Below, in pieces: positions 32,596 through 43,604 of a stretch of DNA of 64,000 nucleotides. Position 1 is the stretch's first letter. Each line of letters opens with the position of its first letter. This stretch comes from Paracoccus aestuariivivens. Its GTDB lineage: Bacteria; Pseudomonadota; Alphaproteobacteria; Rhodobacterales; Rhodobacteraceae. Under the pieces are notes generated by a model, which worked only from the letters and a program-made list of their open reading frames with translations, searched no databases and had not been told where the DNA came from. Position numbers and translations under genes: made by a program. Location: contig NZ_WMIE01000007.1 of the NCBI RefSeq assembly GCF_009711225.1, forward strand, positions 62,001 to 126,000, written 5' to 3'.

Positions 32596-32903
32596 GCGCG
32601 ATCGATCGACTGGCCGCGACAATCGAGGCCCGCAAGGGCGCGGACCCCGAAACCAGCTGGACCGCCAAGCTGCTGTCCAAAGGCCCCGAGAAATGCGCCG
32701 AGAAGTTCGGCGAGGAAGCCGTCGAGGCGATCATCGAGGCCGTCAAGGGCGACCGCGAGAAGCTGATCAGCGAGGCCGCCGATTCGCTTTATCACCTGCT
32801 GGTGATGTTGGCCGCGCGCGATGTGACGCTGTCCGATGTCGAGGCCGAACTGGACCGGCGAGAGGGCCGCTCGGGCATCGAGGAAAAAGCCTCGCGGAAA
32901 TGA
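32592..32903 (+). CDS. hisE: Phosphoribosyl-ATP pyrophosphatase
   Basis: Second step of histidine synthesis. The protein is 103 aa, an all-alpha MazG-like fold. Motifs [18 protein letters not shown] and [19 protein letters not shown] carry the metal-binding Glu and Asp. It is a stand-alone HisE, not fused to HisI. Last gene of the hisA-F-E unit. Confidence 0.96.
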   Translation: MSAIDRLAATIEARKGADPETSWTAKLLSKGPEKCAEKFGEEAVEAIIEAVKGDREKLISEAADSLYHLLVMLAARDVTLSDVEAELDRREGRSGIEEKASRK

Positions 32904-32906
32904 AGA

Positions 32907-32930
32907 ACGCCCGGCCTTGCGGTCGGGCGT
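32907..32930. terminator. Bidirectional hairpin between hisE and rnd
   Basis: ACGCCCG / CGGGCGT stem, extended by three inner pairs (one G-T), loop of four bases. It lies between convergent genes. T-tracts on both sides are weak. Confidence 0.7.
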
Positions 32931-32955
32931 CATCGTTTGGGTCGAACCGCGACGA

Positions 32956-34164
32956 TCAGCTTGCGACCAACACGACCTTGACCGCTCCGTTCTTGGCGGA
33001 AAGGGCGATTTCGCCACCCGCCAGACGCAGCGCATCCTGACCAAAGACCTCGGCGCGCCAACCATGCAGCGCAGGCAGATCGCGCGCGCCCGAAGCGATG
33101 GCATCCAGATCCGAGGCCGAAGCGATCAAGCGCGGCGCGACGCCAGCCTCGTCCGACTTGGCTTTGAGCAGGACACGCAGCAACTCGGCCAAAGCGGCGT
33201 TACCCGGACGCCCCGGCTCTTCCGGTGCGGGCTTGGGCAGGTCTTTGGTTTCAAGTCCGGCTTTTACCGCAGCAAGGATTCCGTTCGCGATCTCGCCACG
33301 ACGCGCATCGCGCAGCAGCAGCCGCGATTTGCCGAGATCATTTTCCGATTGCGGCTTGGTCGATGCCAGTTCGATCAGCGCGTCGTCCTTGAACACGCGG
33401 GCGCGCGGGATGTCGCGCTCTTGCGCGAATGTCTCGCGGAAACGCGCCAGTTCACGCACCACGGCAAGAAACCGCGGCGAGCCCGAACGGGTGCGGATGC
33501 GCTGCCATGCCTCTTCGGGGCGGGTGATATAGGTTTCCGGATTCAGCAGAACAGCCGCTTCTTCCTGAAGCCACGGGGCGCGACCGGTCTTGGTCAACTG
33601 CTCGGACAGGAACTCGTAGATCGAACGCAAATGCGTCACATCGGCCAGCGCATAGGATGCCTGAGCATCCGAAAGCGGGCGGATCGACCAATCAGTGAAA
33701 CGCGAGGATTTGTCCAACGGCTGGCGCGCGATCTTTTTGACCAGCGTCTCGTAGCCGACCTGTTCGCCGAAACCACAGACCATCGCGGCGATCTGCGTGT
33801 CGAACAGCGGATCGGGCAGAACGCCCGCATCATGGAAGAAGATTTCCAGATCCTGCCGCGCGGCGTGGAACACCTTGACCGTCGCCTTGTGGCGGAACAG
33901 GTCATAAAGCGGCTCCAGCGACAGCCCTTCGACCAGCGGGTCGATCAGCACGGCGGGGCCGCCCTCGCCCCCTTTGGCAGAGGACGGAGGCAAGGCCGCC
34001 TGAATCAGGCAAAGCTTGGAGTAATAGGTGCGCTCGCGCAGGAATTCCGTGTCGAGCGTCACATAGGGCTGCGTCTTGGCCAGTTCGCAGAACTCGGCCA
34101 GTTCGGCCGTCGTCGTGATGGTGCGAATCTCTTCCTGGCGGGCGGTCTTTGGGCTGGCGGACAT
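32956..34164 (-). CDS. rnd: Ribonuclease D
   Basis: 3-prime to 5-prime exoribonuclease for tRNA and small RNA maturation. The protein is 402 aa. The DEDDy exonuclease domain (about 12-190) shows Asp38 and Glu40 in TLDTEF, Asp105 in HAARQDLEI, and Tyr171 and Asp175 in YALADVTHL. An HRDC domain at about 215-295 ([23 protein letters not shown]) and a second helical domain follow. Start [10 protein letters not shown] at 34164. Confidence 0.94.
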   Translation of the reverse strand: MSASPKTARQEEIRTITTTAELAEFCELAKTQPYVTLDTEFLRERTYYSKLCLIQAALPPSSAKGGEGGPAVLIDPLVEGLSLEPLYDLFRHKATVKVFHAARQDLEIFFHDAGVLPDPLFDTQIAAMVCGFGEQVGYETLVKKIARQPLDKSSRFTDWSIRPLSDAQASYALADVTHLRSIYEFLSEQLTKTGRAPWLQEEAAVLLNPETYITRPEEAWQRIRTRSGSPRFLAVVRELARFRETFAQERDIPRARVFKDDALIELASTKPQSENDLGKSRLLLRDARRGEIANGILAAVKAGLETKDLPKPAPEEPGRPGNAALAELLRVLLKAKSDEAGVAPRLIASASDLDAIASGARDLPALHGWRAEVFGQDALRLAGGEIALSAKNGAVKVVLVAS

Positions 34165-34256
34165 CGATTTCTTTCAGGCATGGGCGGGGCATCCGCCGAA
34201 TCTCAGTACCGGCCTTCCATCAGCCGCGACGGAAAATCAAGGCGCGATGTGACAGA

Positions 34257-35387
34257 TCATAACGGTTCTATGTCACCCTGTGCCCGCTGCGCCTCGAATT
34301 GCGCGACGAAATCGGACAAACGGCCAGCAGCGATCGCCGCACGAAGTCCTGCCATTAACTCTTGGAAGTAATGTAGGTTATGCCAGGTCAGCAACATCCC
34401 CGAGATCATCTCGCCCGAGCGCATGACGTGATGCAGATAGGCGCGGCTATAGCCCGTGCATGCCGGACATGTGCATTCCGCATCCAAGGGACGCGGGTCG
34501 TCGGCATGCCGCGCATTCTTGATATTGACCTGCCCGCGACGGGTCCAGGCCTGTCCCGTGCGCCCCGATCGCGAGGGCAGCACGCAATCCATCATATCGA
34601 CGCCGCGCACCACCGCGCCGACGATATCATCGGGCTTGCCGACGCCCATCAGGTAGCGCGGCTTGTCCTCGGGCAGGAAGCCGGGGGCATAGTCGAGAAC
34701 GCCGAACATGGCCTCCTGGCCCTCGCCCACGGCAAGGCCGCCAATGGCATAGCCCTCAAAGCCGATGGACTTCAGCGCCTCGGCGGATTCCTCGCGCAGT
34801 TCCCGCGTGACGCCGCCCTGCATGATGCCGAACAGCGCATGACCCGGACGGTCGCCGAATGCGTCGCGGCTACGCTGCGCCCAGCGCATCGACATGCGCA
34901 TGGATTTCGCGACCTCATCATCGGTCGCGGGCAGAGCGGGGCATTCGTCGAACGCCATCACAATATCCGAGCCAAGCTGGCGCTGGATCTCCATGCTGGT
35001 TTCCGGCGACAGGAAGTGCTTGCTGCCATCGATATGGCTGGCGAAGGTCACGCCTTCTTCGGTGAGCTTGCGCAGGCTGGACAGCGACATCACCTGGAAG
35101 CCGCCCGAATCAGTCAGGATGGGGCGTTCCCAGTTCATGAACTTGTGAAGGCCGCCCAAGCGGGCCACCCGTTCCGCGCCGGGGCGCAGCATCAGGTGAT
35201 AGGTATTGCCCAGCAGGATATCCGCTCCGGTCGCGCGGACCGATTCGGGCATCATCGCCTTGACCGTCGCGGCGGTGCCGACGGGCATGAAGGCCGGAGT
35301 GCGGATCTCGCCACGCGGGGTCTGGATCACACCGGTACGGGCACGGCCATCGGTGGCCGAGACGGAAAACTGGAATTTGTCGCTCAT
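34257..35387 (-). CDS. tgt: tRNA-guanine transglycosylase
   Basis: Exchanges guanine 34 for preQ1 in GUN-anticodon tRNAs (Asp, Asn, His, Tyr) on the way to queuosine. The protein is 376 aa from [14 protein letters not shown] at 35387. The catalytic Asp is in [11 protein letters not shown], the second Asp in CVLPSRSGR context, and the zinc site in [16 protein letters not shown]. An in-frame ATG at 35423 would add 12 unconserved residues. queA is not adjacent. The tRNA-Asp genes in this window are substrates in principle. Confidence 0.96.
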   Translation of the reverse strand: MSDKFQFSVSATDGRARTGVIQTPRGEIRTPAFMPVGTAATVKAMMPESVRATGADILLGNTYHLMLRPGAERVARLGGLHKFMNWERPILTDSGGFQVMSLSSLRKLTEEGVTFASHIDGSKHFLSPETSMEIQRQLGSDIVMAFDECPALPATDDEVAKSMRMSMRWAQRSRDAFGDRPGHALFGIMQGGVTRELREESAEALKSIGFEGYAIGGLAVGEGQEAMFGVLDYAPGFLPEDKPRYLMGVGKPDDIVGAVVRGVDMMDCVLPSRSGRTGQAWTRRGQVNIKNARHADDPRPLDAECTCPACTGYSRAYLHHVMRSGEMISGMLLTWHNLHYFQELMAGLRAAIAAGRLSDFVAQFEAQRAQGDIEPL

Positions 35388-35431
35388 GCGGGGGCTATTA
35401 GGGGTTTTGGTGCGGCTTTGCAAAGGGGCGG

Positions 35432-36187
35432 TTATGCGCCGGCAGCGCGAAGCAGCCTTGCCCTTGCCGGAGGAATGGCGCGGATCTCGAGTCCGGTGAA
35501 GACATGCAGCGTGTTCAACTGCTGATCGACCACCGCGTGATCGCTGACCCAGCCCCCCATGGCCAGATAGGAACGCAGCAGCGGCGGCATTGCCGCCATG
35601 GCCCGTCGCGGGTCGGGTTTGCGCAGGCGCAAGGCACGCGCAAAGCGGAAAACATTAGGCGCCTTCACCCGCGGCAGCCAGCGCTTCGGGGCAAGGTGAC
35701 GTTCGCGCAACATGGCGAACGCGTCTTCGTAACCATGCGTATCGGTCCCGATGAAACTTGAACAGCCGAACAGCATTTCGACGCCCTGCTCATCGACATG
35801 TCGTGCCAAAGCCCCCCAAGCCAGTCGCAGGATATCGGGGTCCTGACGTTCGGGATGGATGCAGAAACGCCCGATCTCGACCATCTTGCCGTGGAAATCC
35901 TGCAATCGGGACAGGTTGTAATAGCGCGCCGAATAGCTTTCGCCGATCTGCGAGCCGCCCGACAGCGTCAGCATCCGGAAGCAGGCCACCAATTGACCCG
36001 AGCCTTGCTCGCGAATCAGGACATGGGTGCAGCGGCTGTCGTAATCATCGGCGTCCAGCTGATCACCTGCTGGTTCAAGGTCGCCGCGACGGCCGACAAA
36101 ACACAGCCAGCGCAGCCTTTGCGCCTCGCGGACATCATCGGGCCCTTCGGCAGTCCGAACTTCGTAACGGCCTTTACGCAATGCCAT
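35432..36187 (-). CDS. olsB: OlsB-like GNAT acyltransferase (ornithine lipid synthesis)
   Basis: 251 aa from the ATG at 36187, which has an AGGAG site seven bases upstream; ATGs at 36190 and 36205 are alternatives. The acyltransferase fold is seen in [56 protein letters not shown], and [11 protein letters not shown], the pattern of OlsB-type N-acyltransferases that attach a 3-hydroxy fatty acid to ornithine. The family is close to other hydroxyacyl-ACP acyltransferases, so the exact substrate is inferred. olsA is not adjacent. Confidence 0.8.
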   Translation of the reverse strand: MALRKGRYEVRTAEGPDDVREAQRLRWLCFVGRRGDLEPAGDQLDADDYDSRCTHVLIREQGSGQLVACFRMLTLSGGSQIGESYSARYYNLSRLQDFHGKMVEIGRFCIHPERQDPDILRLAWGALARHVDEQGVEMLFGCSSFIGTDTHGYEDAFAMLRERHLAPKRWLPRVKAPNVFRFARALRLRKPDPRRAMAAMPPLLRSYLAMGGWVSDHAVVDQQLNTLHVFTGLEIRAIPPARARLLRAAGA

Positions 36188-36302
36188 CATGGCACTCCTG
36201 CCCAATTCCCAGAAGACGACGGCGGGCCTGACCGCAACCGTCTTGTTCCTGTCCTCCCTGCACCTATCTTGTAACAGCGGCGCTACATATTGAAGGGCAA
36301 AG

Positions 36303-36695
36303 ATGACCGATCACGTGATCAAATCAGACGCAGAGTGGCAGGCCGAACTTGACCCCGAAACCTATCGCGTGACGCGGCAGGCCGGAACCGAACGCCCGTT
36401 CTCGCATCCGGGTTTCCCCAAAGGTCCGGGTCGTTACGAATGCGTTTGCTGCGGCGCAAGGCTGTTCGACGGCGATGCCAAGTTCGAAAGCTATTGCGGC
36501 TGGCCAAGCTTCTCGCGCGCAGGGGGCGCTATCGACGAGCTTCGCGATAGCAGCCACGGCATGATCCGGACCGAGGTCCGCTGCCACCGCTGCGACGCCC
36601 ATCTGGGTCATGTTTTCCCCGACGGTCCACCGCCGACGGGCCTGCGTTACTGCATCAACGGTGTCGCGCTTAGCTTCGTTCCCGACGCCGTGTGA
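36303..36695 (+). CDS. msrB: Peptide-methionine (R)-S-oxide reductase
   Basis: Repairs methionine-R-sulfoxide in proteins. The protein is 130 aa. Zinc ligands are Cys47/Cys50 (CVCCGARLF) and Cys94/Cys97 ([12 protein letters not shown]). The catalytic cysteine is Cys117 in [11 protein letters not shown], and Cys65 in SYCGWPSF may resolve. No signal peptide, so cytoplasmic. Divergent from the olsB-like gene. Confidence 0.97.
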   Translation: MTDHVIKSDAEWQAELDPETYRVTRQAGTERPFSHPGFPKGPGRYECVCCGARLFDGDAKFESYCGWPSFSRAGGAIDELRDSSHGMIRTEVRCHRCDAHLGHVFPDGPPPTGLRYCINGVALSFVPDAV

Positions 36696-36727
36696 CGGAA
36701 AGGGCGTCTCCGCGACGCCCTTTCCTG

Positions 36728-37183
36728 TTATTGCTGAATGATGTCGCTGGCCTGTACGCGACCAACGTTACCCATCAGCTGGCGCACAAGCCCGAGGCTT
36801 GAGATTCCGCTGTCGGTCACGCGCCGCGACAACACCACGACCTGACCACGCTCGAGGCCGAAGCGTTCGACATTGGTGACGGTTCCGCTTTCCGCAAAGC
36901 TGATCGCGACGACTTCGCGATTGATCTCGGCTGGCTCTCGCGCCCCGTAATATTCCCAGCGCGAGCCGACGTAATACCATGCCGACCCGGTCAACAGCCC
37001 TTGCGAGCTGGGGCGACCGATCAAGCCTTCCAGTTCGGACTGGTTGGTGCGACCAACGACGACTTGCATAAGCTCGTCGTCAGGTGGCACATAGCCGTGG
37101 TTGCGATAGGTCGGAGCGCAAGCGGAAACTATAACGGGAACAGTCAGCACAAAGGCCATGATCTGTCTCCGGGAAATCTTCAT
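36728..37183 (-). CDS. bamE: BamE/SmpA-type outer-membrane lipoprotein
   Basis: 151 aa from MKISRRQIMAFVLTV at 37183, with a lipoprotein signal ending IVSAC, so Cys is lipidated. The mature part has the SmpA/OmlA pattern: PPDDELMQVVVGRTNQSELEGLIGRPSSQGL then SAWYYVGSRWEYYG, and a C-terminal extension. BamE is an accessory of the beta-barrel assembly machinery. It diverges from the DUF177 gene, a pairing commonly seen in Rhodobacterales. Confidence 0.85.
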   Translation of the reverse strand: MKISRRQIMAFVLTVPVIVSACAPTYRNHGYVPPDDELMQVVVGRTNQSELEGLIGRPSSQGLLTGSAWYYVGSRWEYYGAREPAEINREVVAISFAESGTVTNVERFGLERGQVVVLSRRVTDSGISSLGLVRQLMGNVGRVQASDIIQQ

Positions 37184-37295
37184 CTTGCACCTGTCCCTTA
37201 CGCGCCTGTTGACGCTGCGCGACTGACTTAGCAAACTCATGCCCCGCGCTCAAGAATATCCAAATAACGGCTGCACCAGCGCCGGAAAGGCCACC

Positions 37296-37817
37296 ATGAC
37301 GCAATCCGCCCGCTCTCATAACCGCTACCGGGTGGCTCAGTTGAACCCCCGACAGCCCACATCCTTCGAACTCGCCCCCGATGCCGACACGCGCGCCGCC
37401 ATCGCCACCGAGTTACAACTCAGCGCCCTGTCCGCCCTGCGCTTCAAGGGCGAGATCCGCCCCGTCCAAAGCGACGCATGGGAGGTGACAGGCCGCCTTA
37501 CCGCCAAGGTCGTGCAACCCTGCGTGGTCACACTGGCTCCGGTCAAGACCTCACTGACCGAGAACGTACATCGTATCTTCTCGCCACATGTCACCGCGCC
37601 CGAAGGCGACGAGGTCGAGATGGGCGACGATGAAACCGAACTGCTTGGCCAGTTCATTGATGTCGAAGCCATGATGATCGAGACTCTGAGCCTTGCGCTG
37701 CCGCTTTATCCGCGCGCCGAGGGGGCCGAACTCGATACCCCCGAAGACGAGGCCGAAGAAGAAACCCGCAAACCCTTTGCAGGGCTGGCCGATCTTTTGA
37801 AGGGCTCGGACAAGTAA
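37296..37817 (+). CDS. DUF177 (YceD-like) protein
   Basis: 173 aa from MTQSARSHNRYRV at 37296. The core shows the DUF177 pattern: ELGLxAL-type segment (LQLSALSALRFKGEIRP), WEVTGRLTAKVVQPCVVTLAPVKT, then an acidic region and TLSLALPLYPRAEGAE. YceD family proteins are linked to 23S rRNA processing and normally lie directly before rpmF. Here rpmF is absent and the convergent betA stop follows within two bases. Confidence 0.88.
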   Translation: MTQSARSHNRYRVAQLNPRQPTSFELAPDADTRAAIATELQLSALSALRFKGEIRPVQSDAWEVTGRLTAKVVQPCVVTLAPVKTSLTENVHRIFSPHVTAPEGDEVEMGDDETELLGQFIDVEAMMIETLSLALPLYPRAEGAELDTPEDEAEEETRKPFAGLADLLKGSDK

Positions 37818-37818
37818 C

Positions 37819-39471
37819 TCACCGGGAACGCTGGCTTTCCTGCCAATTGGCCGCGACTTCGGGACCAAGATTCAGCGGGGCCAGCATCCCTTCTCCAAGA
37901 ATATGGTCGGCGGCCTTTTCGCCCACCATGATCGAGGGCGCGTTCAGGTTCCCGTTCGTGATCCGTGGAAAAACCGAGCTATCGGCAACGCGCAGCCCTT
38001 CAACGCCGATCACACGCAATTCCGGATCGACCACGGCAAGCGGATCATCCGCGCGCCCGATCCGCGCCGTTCCGCAGGGATGGAAGGCCGATTCGGCGTG
38101 TTCACGAATGAAGGCGTCGATCTGCTCGTCGCCCCTGACGCCGTCACCCGGCTGGATCTCGGACCCCTTGTATTCCGCCATGGCGGGCTGCTCGAAGATC
38201 TCGCGGGTCAGCCGCACACAGGCACGGAACTCGGCCCAGTCATCAGGGTGCGACATGTAGTTGAAACGAATCTCGGGTGCATCCTTTGGGTCAGCCGAAT
38301 TCAGCCGCACCGATCCGCGCGATTTTGACCGCATCGGCCCGACATGGACCTGAAAACCATGCCCCTCGGCCGCCGCCTTCCCGTCATAGCGGACCGCGAG
38401 CGGCAAGAAGTGATACTGGATATCGGGATATTCGACCCCCGCGCGCGAACGGATGAAGCCGCAGCTTTCGAATTGATTCGAGGCCCCCAGCCCCGTTCCG
38501 GTCGCCATCCATTGCGCACCGATCGAGCCTTTGCCCCACAGGTTCCAATGCTTGTACAATGTCACCGGTTGGGTAGCGCTATATTGCATGTAGATTTCAA
38601 GGTGATCCTGCAGGTTCGACCCGACCCCCTGCCGATCCGCCAGTACGCCGATCCCGTGTTCGGCCAGATGACCAGCCGGACCGATACCGGACAGCATCAG
38701 AAGCTTCGGCGTATTGATCGAACTTGCCGACAGGATCACCTCGCGCGTGGCGCGAAACACGTTGACCCCGCGCGAATTGCGGACCTCAACCCCGACCGCG
38801 CGTCTATCCTCGAACACGACCCGCTGGGCAAGGCCACGGCGCAGGCGCAGCCGTCCGGTTTCCTGCGCGGGGCGCAGATAGGCATTGGCGGCGGACCAGC
38901 GGCGCCCCTCCCAGATGGTGGCCTCCATTGCGCCGAAACCTTCCTGAGACGCGCCGTTATAATCGTCGGTGACAGGATAACCCGCCTCGCGCCCTGCCCT
39001 GATAAAGGCATTGAACAACGGATTCTTGCGCGATCCCCGTGTGACATGCAGCGGGCCTTCCGTCCCGCGATAGTCGCTGACCGCGTTATGCGAGCTTTCC
39101 ATCCGTTTGAAATATGGCAGGACATCGGCATAGCCCCAGCCATCAGCGCCGGATTCCGCCCAGAAATCGAAATCCTTGGCATGGCCACGGACGAAAACCA
39201 TCCCGTTGATCGACGACGATCCGCCGATCACCTTGCCGCGGGGCGTGACCAGCCGCCGTCCGCCCAGAAATGGCTCCGGCTCGGAGGAGAACCCCCAATC
39301 GTAGCGCCGCATATTCATCGGATAGCTAAGGGCGGCAGGCATCTGGATGAACGGCCCGACATCGGACCCGCCATATTCGATCAGATCGACTCGCTTGCCC
39401 GCCATGACCAGCCGATAGGCCAGCGCGCACCCCGCCGACCCCGCACCGACAATGATATAATCCGGTGTCAT
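37819..39471 (-). CDS. betA: Choline dehydrogenase
   Basis: FAD enzyme that oxidises choline to betaine aldehyde. The protein is 550 aa with GMC oxidoreductase features: dinucleotide fold [17 protein letters not shown] at the N-terminus, [18 protein letters not shown] (signature 1), [18 protein letters not shown] (signature 2), and the active-site His in [13 protein letters not shown] near the C-terminus. It is the last gene of betI-betB-betA. Confidence 0.96.
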   Translation of the reverse strand: MTPDYIIVGAGSAGCALAYRLVMAGKRVDLIEYGGSDVGPFIQMPAALSYPMNMRRYDWGFSSEPEPFLGGRRLVTPRGKVIGGSSSINGMVFVRGHAKDFDFWAESGADGWGYADVLPYFKRMESSHNAVSDYRGTEGPLHVTRGSRKNPLFNAFIRAGREAGYPVTDDYNGASQEGFGAMEATIWEGRRWSAANAYLRPAQETGRLRLRRGLAQRVVFEDRRAVGVEVRNSRGVNVFRATREVILSASSINTPKLLMLSGIGPAGHLAEHGIGVLADRQGVGSNLQDHLEIYMQYSATQPVTLYKHWNLWGKGSIGAQWMATGTGLGASNQFESCGFIRSRAGVEYPDIQYHFLPLAVRYDGKAAAEGHGFQVHVGPMRSKSRGSVRLNSADPKDAPEIRFNYMSHPDDWAEFRACVRLTREIFEQPAMAEYKGSEIQPGDGVRGDEQIDAFIREHAESAFHPCGTARIGRADDPLAVVDPELRVIGVEGLRVADSSVFPRITNGNLNAPSIMVGEKAADHILGEGMLAPLNLGPEVAANWQESQRSR

Positions 39472-39516
39472 GCGAGCGCCCTGCCTGACTTTGCGGTACG
39501 GCGTTCACTTTTTCGC

Positions 39517-40962
39517 TCAGTAAGGCGCATCGACGCCCCCCATCCCGACATAGACCGATTTCAACTGCGAATAATGCTCGATCGCCGCCGCCGAGTTCTC
39601 ACGCCCCAAGCCGGAAAGCTTCACGCCGCCGAAAGGTGCCTCGACCGGAGTCAGATTATAGGTGTTGATCCATGTCGTCCCCGCCCGAAGTGCCGCCGCA
39701 ACGCGATGACCGCGGGACAGATCGCGGGTAAACACACCAGCGGCCAAGCCGTAGTCCGACGCATTGGCCCGCTCGATCACCTCGGCCTCGGTCGCGAAAG
39801 TCAGGACCGTCATCACAGGGCCAAAGATTTCCTCGCGTGCGATCCACATCTCGTCGGTCGCATCGGCAAACACGGTCGGCGGCACGAATGCTCCCTCGCC
39901 CGGTCCGCCACAGACCAGCCGCGCGCCCTCGGCCAAACCGGTCCGAATCGCGTCGCGGATCTTGGCGGCCTGCGCCGCGCTGACGATGGGGCCGTGCTGG
40001 GTCTGATCGTCCAAAGGATCGCCTAGGCGTGCCTTGCTGGCCCGCGTTGCCAAACGATCAAGGAAAGCAGGCAGGATGCCGGCCTGCACATAAACGCGCG
40101 TTCCATTGGAACAGATTTGTCCCGAGGAATAGAAATTCGCCAGCATCGCCGCTCCGACCGCATCCTCATGCGAGGCATCGTCGAAAACAATCAGCGGAGA
40201 CTTGCCGCCCAATTCCATCGTGACGTGACGCATCCCCGCAGCAGCGGCAGCATAGACCTTTTGCCCCGTCGCAACCGACCCCGTCAGCGAGACCTTGGCC
40301 ACGCGCGGATCGCTGACTAGCGCCGCACCCACTGCGCCACGTCCCTGCACCACGTTGAAAATCCCTGCGGGCAATCCCGCCTCGGTCAGGATCTCGGCCA
40401 GTTTGAGCGCGCCGAGCGGAGTTTCCTCGCTGGGCTTGAAGACCATGGCGTTCCCCATCGCCAAGGCCGGAGCCGCCTTCCAGCAGGCGATCTGGCTAGG
40501 GTAGTTCCACGCTCCGATTCCGGCGCAGACACCTAAAGCTTCGCGGATCGTATAGACGAAATCGCCGCCCAAGGGGATCATCTGGCCAGTGACCGTCGAC
40601 GCAAGACCGCCAAAATATTCCAGCGCATCCGCGCCAGACGGCCAATCCGCGACTCGCGTTTCCTGAATGGGCTTGCCGGTATCCAGCGTTTCCAGACGCG
40701 CCAGTTCCTCGGACCGTTCGCGGATGATCGCAGCAGCGCGAAGCAATACCCGACCGCGCTCAATGGGGCGTAAACCCGCCCATGCCGGCTGGGCAGCGGC
40801 GGCAACCTTGGTCGCTTCGGCCACCTGATCGACGCTCGCCTCGTGCAGGCGCGCGATCACTTCGCCGGTATAGGGATAAAGCACTGCCAGTTCCGTCCCC
40901 CGCCCCTCGACCGGCTCGCCGTTGATGTAAAGGCTGGCGGCAGGTTGGACGGAATGGGTCAT
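39517..40962 (-). CDS. betB: Betaine aldehyde dehydrogenase
   Basis: NAD-dependent oxidation of betaine aldehyde to glycine betaine. The protein is 481 aa. Catalytic Glu is in [12 protein letters not shown] and the nucleophile Cys in [15 protein letters not shown]. The BetB-type sequence [31 protein letters not shown] is clear. Its ATG overlaps the betI stop by four bases, and betA follows after 45 bases. Confidence 0.97.
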   Translation of the reverse strand: MTHSVQPAASLYINGEPVEGRGTELAVLYPYTGEVIARLHEASVDQVAEATKVAAAAQPAWAGLRPIERGRVLLRAAAIIRERSEELARLETLDTGKPIQETRVADWPSGADALEYFGGLASTVTGQMIPLGGDFVYTIREALGVCAGIGAWNYPSQIACWKAAPALAMGNAMVFKPSEETPLGALKLAEILTEAGLPAGIFNVVQGRGAVGAALVSDPRVAKVSLTGSVATGQKVYAAAAAGMRHVTMELGGKSPLIVFDDASHEDAVGAAMLANFYSSGQICSNGTRVYVQAGILPAFLDRLATRASKARLGDPLDDQTQHGPIVSAAQAAKIRDAIRTGLAEGARLVCGGPGEGAFVPPTVFADATDEMWIAREEIFGPVMTVLTFATEAEVIERANASDYGLAAGVFTRDLSRGHRVAAALRAGTTWINTYNLTPVEAPFGGVKLSGLGRENSAAAIEHYSQLKSVYVGMGGVDAPY

Positions 40963-41528
40963 GGCAGGACGTTCTCCAGATAATCCAGTGTCAGTCGTTC
41001 GGCGGCGGCACCGTCGTATTCCTCGACAATCGCCGCCCGCAAATAGACGCCATCGATCAGCGCCCCCAAGGTGCGAGCAATCGTTTCGGCCCTTCCCCCC
41101 ACCAAAGGCCGCAGCGCGACCATCAAGTTCGAATGCAGGCGCCGGTGATAGACCGTCAGCAATCGCGCCGCGTCGGCATCGACCAGCGCAAGCGCGTAGA
41201 AACTAAGCCATGCGGCCACGGTTTCATGCTCGAAATGGATACGGTCGAAGCTTGCCCGCAGGATCGCTTCCAAACGCGCGCGCGGATTTTGCGCTGATTT
41301 CAGCGCGATAGAGGTTGTCAGTCTGTATTGGCTCAGGATATGCCGCATGGCGGCAAGAAACATCCGCTCCTTGGAGCCAAAATAATGATGGGCAAGAGCA
41401 GTGGACATACCTGCTTCGCGCGCGATTTGCGCGACGGTGACATCCAGCGAACCTGCACGGCCGACTGTCGATATGGTGGCGTTGATTAACGCCGCCTTTC
41501 GGATAGGCTCTGCACCAAGCTTGGGCAT
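40959..41528 (-). CDS. betI: Transcriptional repressor BetI
   Basis: TetR-family repressor released by choline. The protein is 189 aa from [18 protein letters not shown] at 41528. The helix-turn-helix is at about 27-48 ([25 protein letters not shown]), as in BetI. First gene of the unit. It would bind the dyad at 41582-41601 between itself and choX and control both directions. Confidence 0.95.
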   Translation of the reverse strand: MPKLGAEPIRKAALINATISTVGRAGSLDVTVAQIAREAGMSTALAHHYFGSKERMFLAAMRHILSQYRLTTSIALKSAQNPRARLEAILRASFDRIHFEHETVAAWLSFYALALVDADAARLLTVYHRRLHSNLMVALRPLVGGRAETIARTLGALIDGVYLRAAIVEEYDGAAAERLTLDYLENVLP

Positions 41529-41581
41529 TTGGGTACCCCCGCAATGTCTGCAACTTGAACGCAAGCGGAGATAGCCGCGTT

Positions 41582-41601
41582 TTGATTGACTCGTCAATCA
41601 A
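41582..41601. promoter_or_regulatory. Candidate BetI operator
   Basis: TTGATTGAC, two bases TC, GTCAATCAA: a perfect 9-bp dyad in the 110-bp divergent gap. The half-site TTGATTGA is the same as in known BetI targets. It is 37 bases before the choX ATG and 53 bases before the betI ATG. Confidence 0.8.
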
Positions 41602-41638
41602 TAAAAAACTTACTGATACCGAAAACCGGGAGAACACC

Positions 41639-42592
41639 ATGACCAGACGCAGCAGAACTGCAGCTATCACCACCGGATTTATCCTTAGCCTGACCGCAAT
41701 CGGCCCCGCACTGGCCGCAGATCCGGCCTCGTGCAACAAGGTCGTGTTCTCGGATGTGGGCTGGACCGACATCACCGCAACCACGGCGCTGACGACGACG
41801 GTGCTTCAGGCATTGGGCTACGAAACCGAGATCAAGATCCTGTCGGTGCCCGTGACCTATACCGCCATGGCGCAGGGCGATATCGACGTGTTCCTTGGCA
41901 ACTGGATGCCGACGCAGGAAGCCGACATCCGCCCCTATCGCGATTCCGGCACGGTCGAGATTGTCCGCACCAACCTGACCGGCGCCAAGTACACGCTGGC
42001 GACCAACGAAGCCGGAGCAAAGCTGGGCATCGACGATTTCTCGAAGATTGCGGCGCAACAGGACGCCCTTGACGGCAAGATCTATGCCATCGAGCCGGGA
42101 AATGACGGCAACCGCCTGATGCTGGAGATGGTCGCCGAGGATAGGTTCGGTCTGGGGACTTTCGCGGTTGTCGAAAGTTCGGAACAGGGCATGTTAGCGC
42201 AGGTCGCGCGCGCCGATGGCGCAGGCGAGCCGATCGTCTTCCTTGGCTGGGCCCCCCACCCGATGAACGAGCAGTTCAAGATGACCTATCTTGCTGGCGG
42301 CGATGACATTTTCGGACCGGATTTCGGCGGTGCGCGCGTCGATACCAACACCCGCGCCGGTCTTGCGACGGAATGCCCGAATGTCGGGAAGTTCCTTGCG
42401 AATCTGGAGTTCAGCCTGCCGATGGAAAACGAGGTCATGGGCAAGATTCTGAACGATGGCGAGGAACCCGCCAAGGCCGCCAAAGACTGGCTGGTCGCCA
42501 ATCCAGATGCCGCGAAACCGTGGCTGGCCGGAGTGACCACGGCAGACGGCGGCGATGCGGCGGCCGCGCTCGAAAAAGCGCTTTCCGAATGA
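41639..42592 (+). CDS. choX: Choline-binding periplasmic protein ChoX
   Basis: Substrate-binding subunit of the choline ABC importer, 317 aa from MTRRSRTAAITTG with signal cleavage after ALA (about 26). ChoX/ProX-family features: NKVVFSDVGWTDITATTA, then MAQGDIDVFLGNWMPTQE, YAIEPGNDGNRLM and FLGWAPHPMN. Aromatic residues in these segments form the choline cage. Divergent from betI behind the shared operator. Confidence 0.95.
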   Translation: MTRRSRTAAITTGFILSLTAIGPALAADPASCNKVVFSDVGWTDITATTALTTTVLQALGYETEIKILSVPVTYTAMAQGDIDVFLGNWMPTQEADIRPYRDSGTVEIVRTNLTGAKYTLATNEAGAKLGIDDFSKIAAQQDALDGKIYAIEPGNDGNRLMLEMVAEDRFGLGTFAVVESSEQGMLAQVARADGAGEPIVFLGWAPHPMNEQFKMTYLAGGDDIFGPDFGGARVDTNTRAGLATECPNVGKFLANLEFSLPMENEVMGKILNDGEEPAKAAKDWLVANPDAAKPWLAGVTTADGGDAAAALEKALSE

Positions 42593-42598
42593 GAACCA

Positions 42599-42626
42599 GC
42601 GGGCAGACGGAAATCGCTCTGCCCGC
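42599..42626 (+). terminator. choX-choW intergenic hairpin
   Basis: GCGGGCAGA / TCTGCCCGC, a perfect 9-bp stem with a ten-base loop, starting 7 bases after the choX stop. There is no T-tract. It probably protects choX mRNA or limits read-through, like the hairpin after pstS. Confidence 0.7.
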
Positions 42627-42752
42627 GCCACACGGATTGCAGGGTGGCTTTCCCCCGTGCCGGACCGCCCTGTCCGCAGGGTCGGCGGGCGGATTCAGGT
42701 ATCGGGACAAGCCCGAGACTGACAGCCCCGCACGGCAGAAAGAAAAAGACGC

Positions 42753-43604
42753 ATGGACCAACTGACCGCGCTTCTGACCGGAACCAAGATTCCTGTCGGC
42801 AAGACAGCCAAGGCCGTGTTCGACTGGCTGAACGCCCATGCCGCGTTCATCTTCAACGCGATTTCGGCCGGTATGGAATGGCTGATCAACGGCATTCTGG
42901 CCACGCTGGAGTTTCCACCCCCTCTTATCTTCACCGCCATCATGGTCGCCCTGACCTGGATGTTGCAACGCAACTGGAAGACCTGCCTTCTGATCGGCGC
43001 GGGTTTCCTGTTCATCCTTAATCAGGGGTACTGGGACGAGACGATGCAATCGCTGACGCTGGTGCTAGCGGCCTGCGTCGTCTGCATGGCCATCGGTGTT
43101 CCCCTTGGCATCGCCGCCGCCCACAGGCCCAGACTTTACGCGTGGATGCGGCCGGTGCTTGATCTGATGCAAACCCTGCCGACCTTTGTCTATCTGATCC
43201 CGGCCATCGTCTTTTTCGGCATCGGCATGGTCCCCGGACTGATCGCCACCGTGATCTTCGTCCTGCCCGCTCCGATCCGGCTGACGCATCTGGGCATCAG
43301 TTCGGCCCCGCCCGCTTTGGTCGAGGCCGCCACCGCCTTTGGCGCCACACCGCGCCAGCTTCTCTGGAAGGTCGAACTGCCCTCGGCCATGCCGCAAATC
43401 ATGGCAGGATTGAACCAGACGATCATGCTGTCGCTATCCATGGTGGTGATCGCGGCACTGGTCGGCGCTTCGGGGCTGGGCGTGCCGGTGGTGCGGGCGC
43501 TCAACAGCGTGAACACCGCACTGGGTTTCGAAAGCGGATTCATCATCGTGGTCGTCGCGATCATGCTGGACCGGATGCTACGGGTGGGCAAAGGCCATGA
43601 CTGA
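42753..43604 (+). CDS. choW: Choline ABC transporter permease ChoW
   Basis: Membrane subunit, 283 aa, about six to seven helices. ProW/ChoW-type sequence: LDLMQTLPTFVYLIPAIVFFGIGMVPGLIATVIF, then PALVEAATAFGATPRQLLWKVELPSAMPQIMAGLNQTIMLSLSMVVIAALVGA. The permease loop is in that second stretch. Overlaps choV by eight bases. Confidence 0.95.
   Translation: MDQLTALLTGTKIPVGKTAKAVFDWLNAHAAFIFNAISAGMEWLINGILATLEFPPPLIFTAIMVALTWMLQRNWKTCLLIGAGFLFILNQGYWDETMQSLTLVLAACVVCMAIGVPLGIAAAHRPRLYAWMRPVLDLMQTLPTFVYLIPAIVFFGIGMVPGLIATVIFVLPAPIRLTHLGISSAPPALVEAATAFGATPRQLLWKVELPSAMPQIMAGLNQTIMLSLSMVVIAALVGASGLGVPVVRALNSVNTALGFESGFIIVVVAIMLDRMLRVGKGHD

Noticed and set aside
36240..36302. Possible Pho box upstream of the olsB-like gene
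   Set aside because: Only one half-site (CTGTTAC) is present; the required second repeat 11 bp away does not match.
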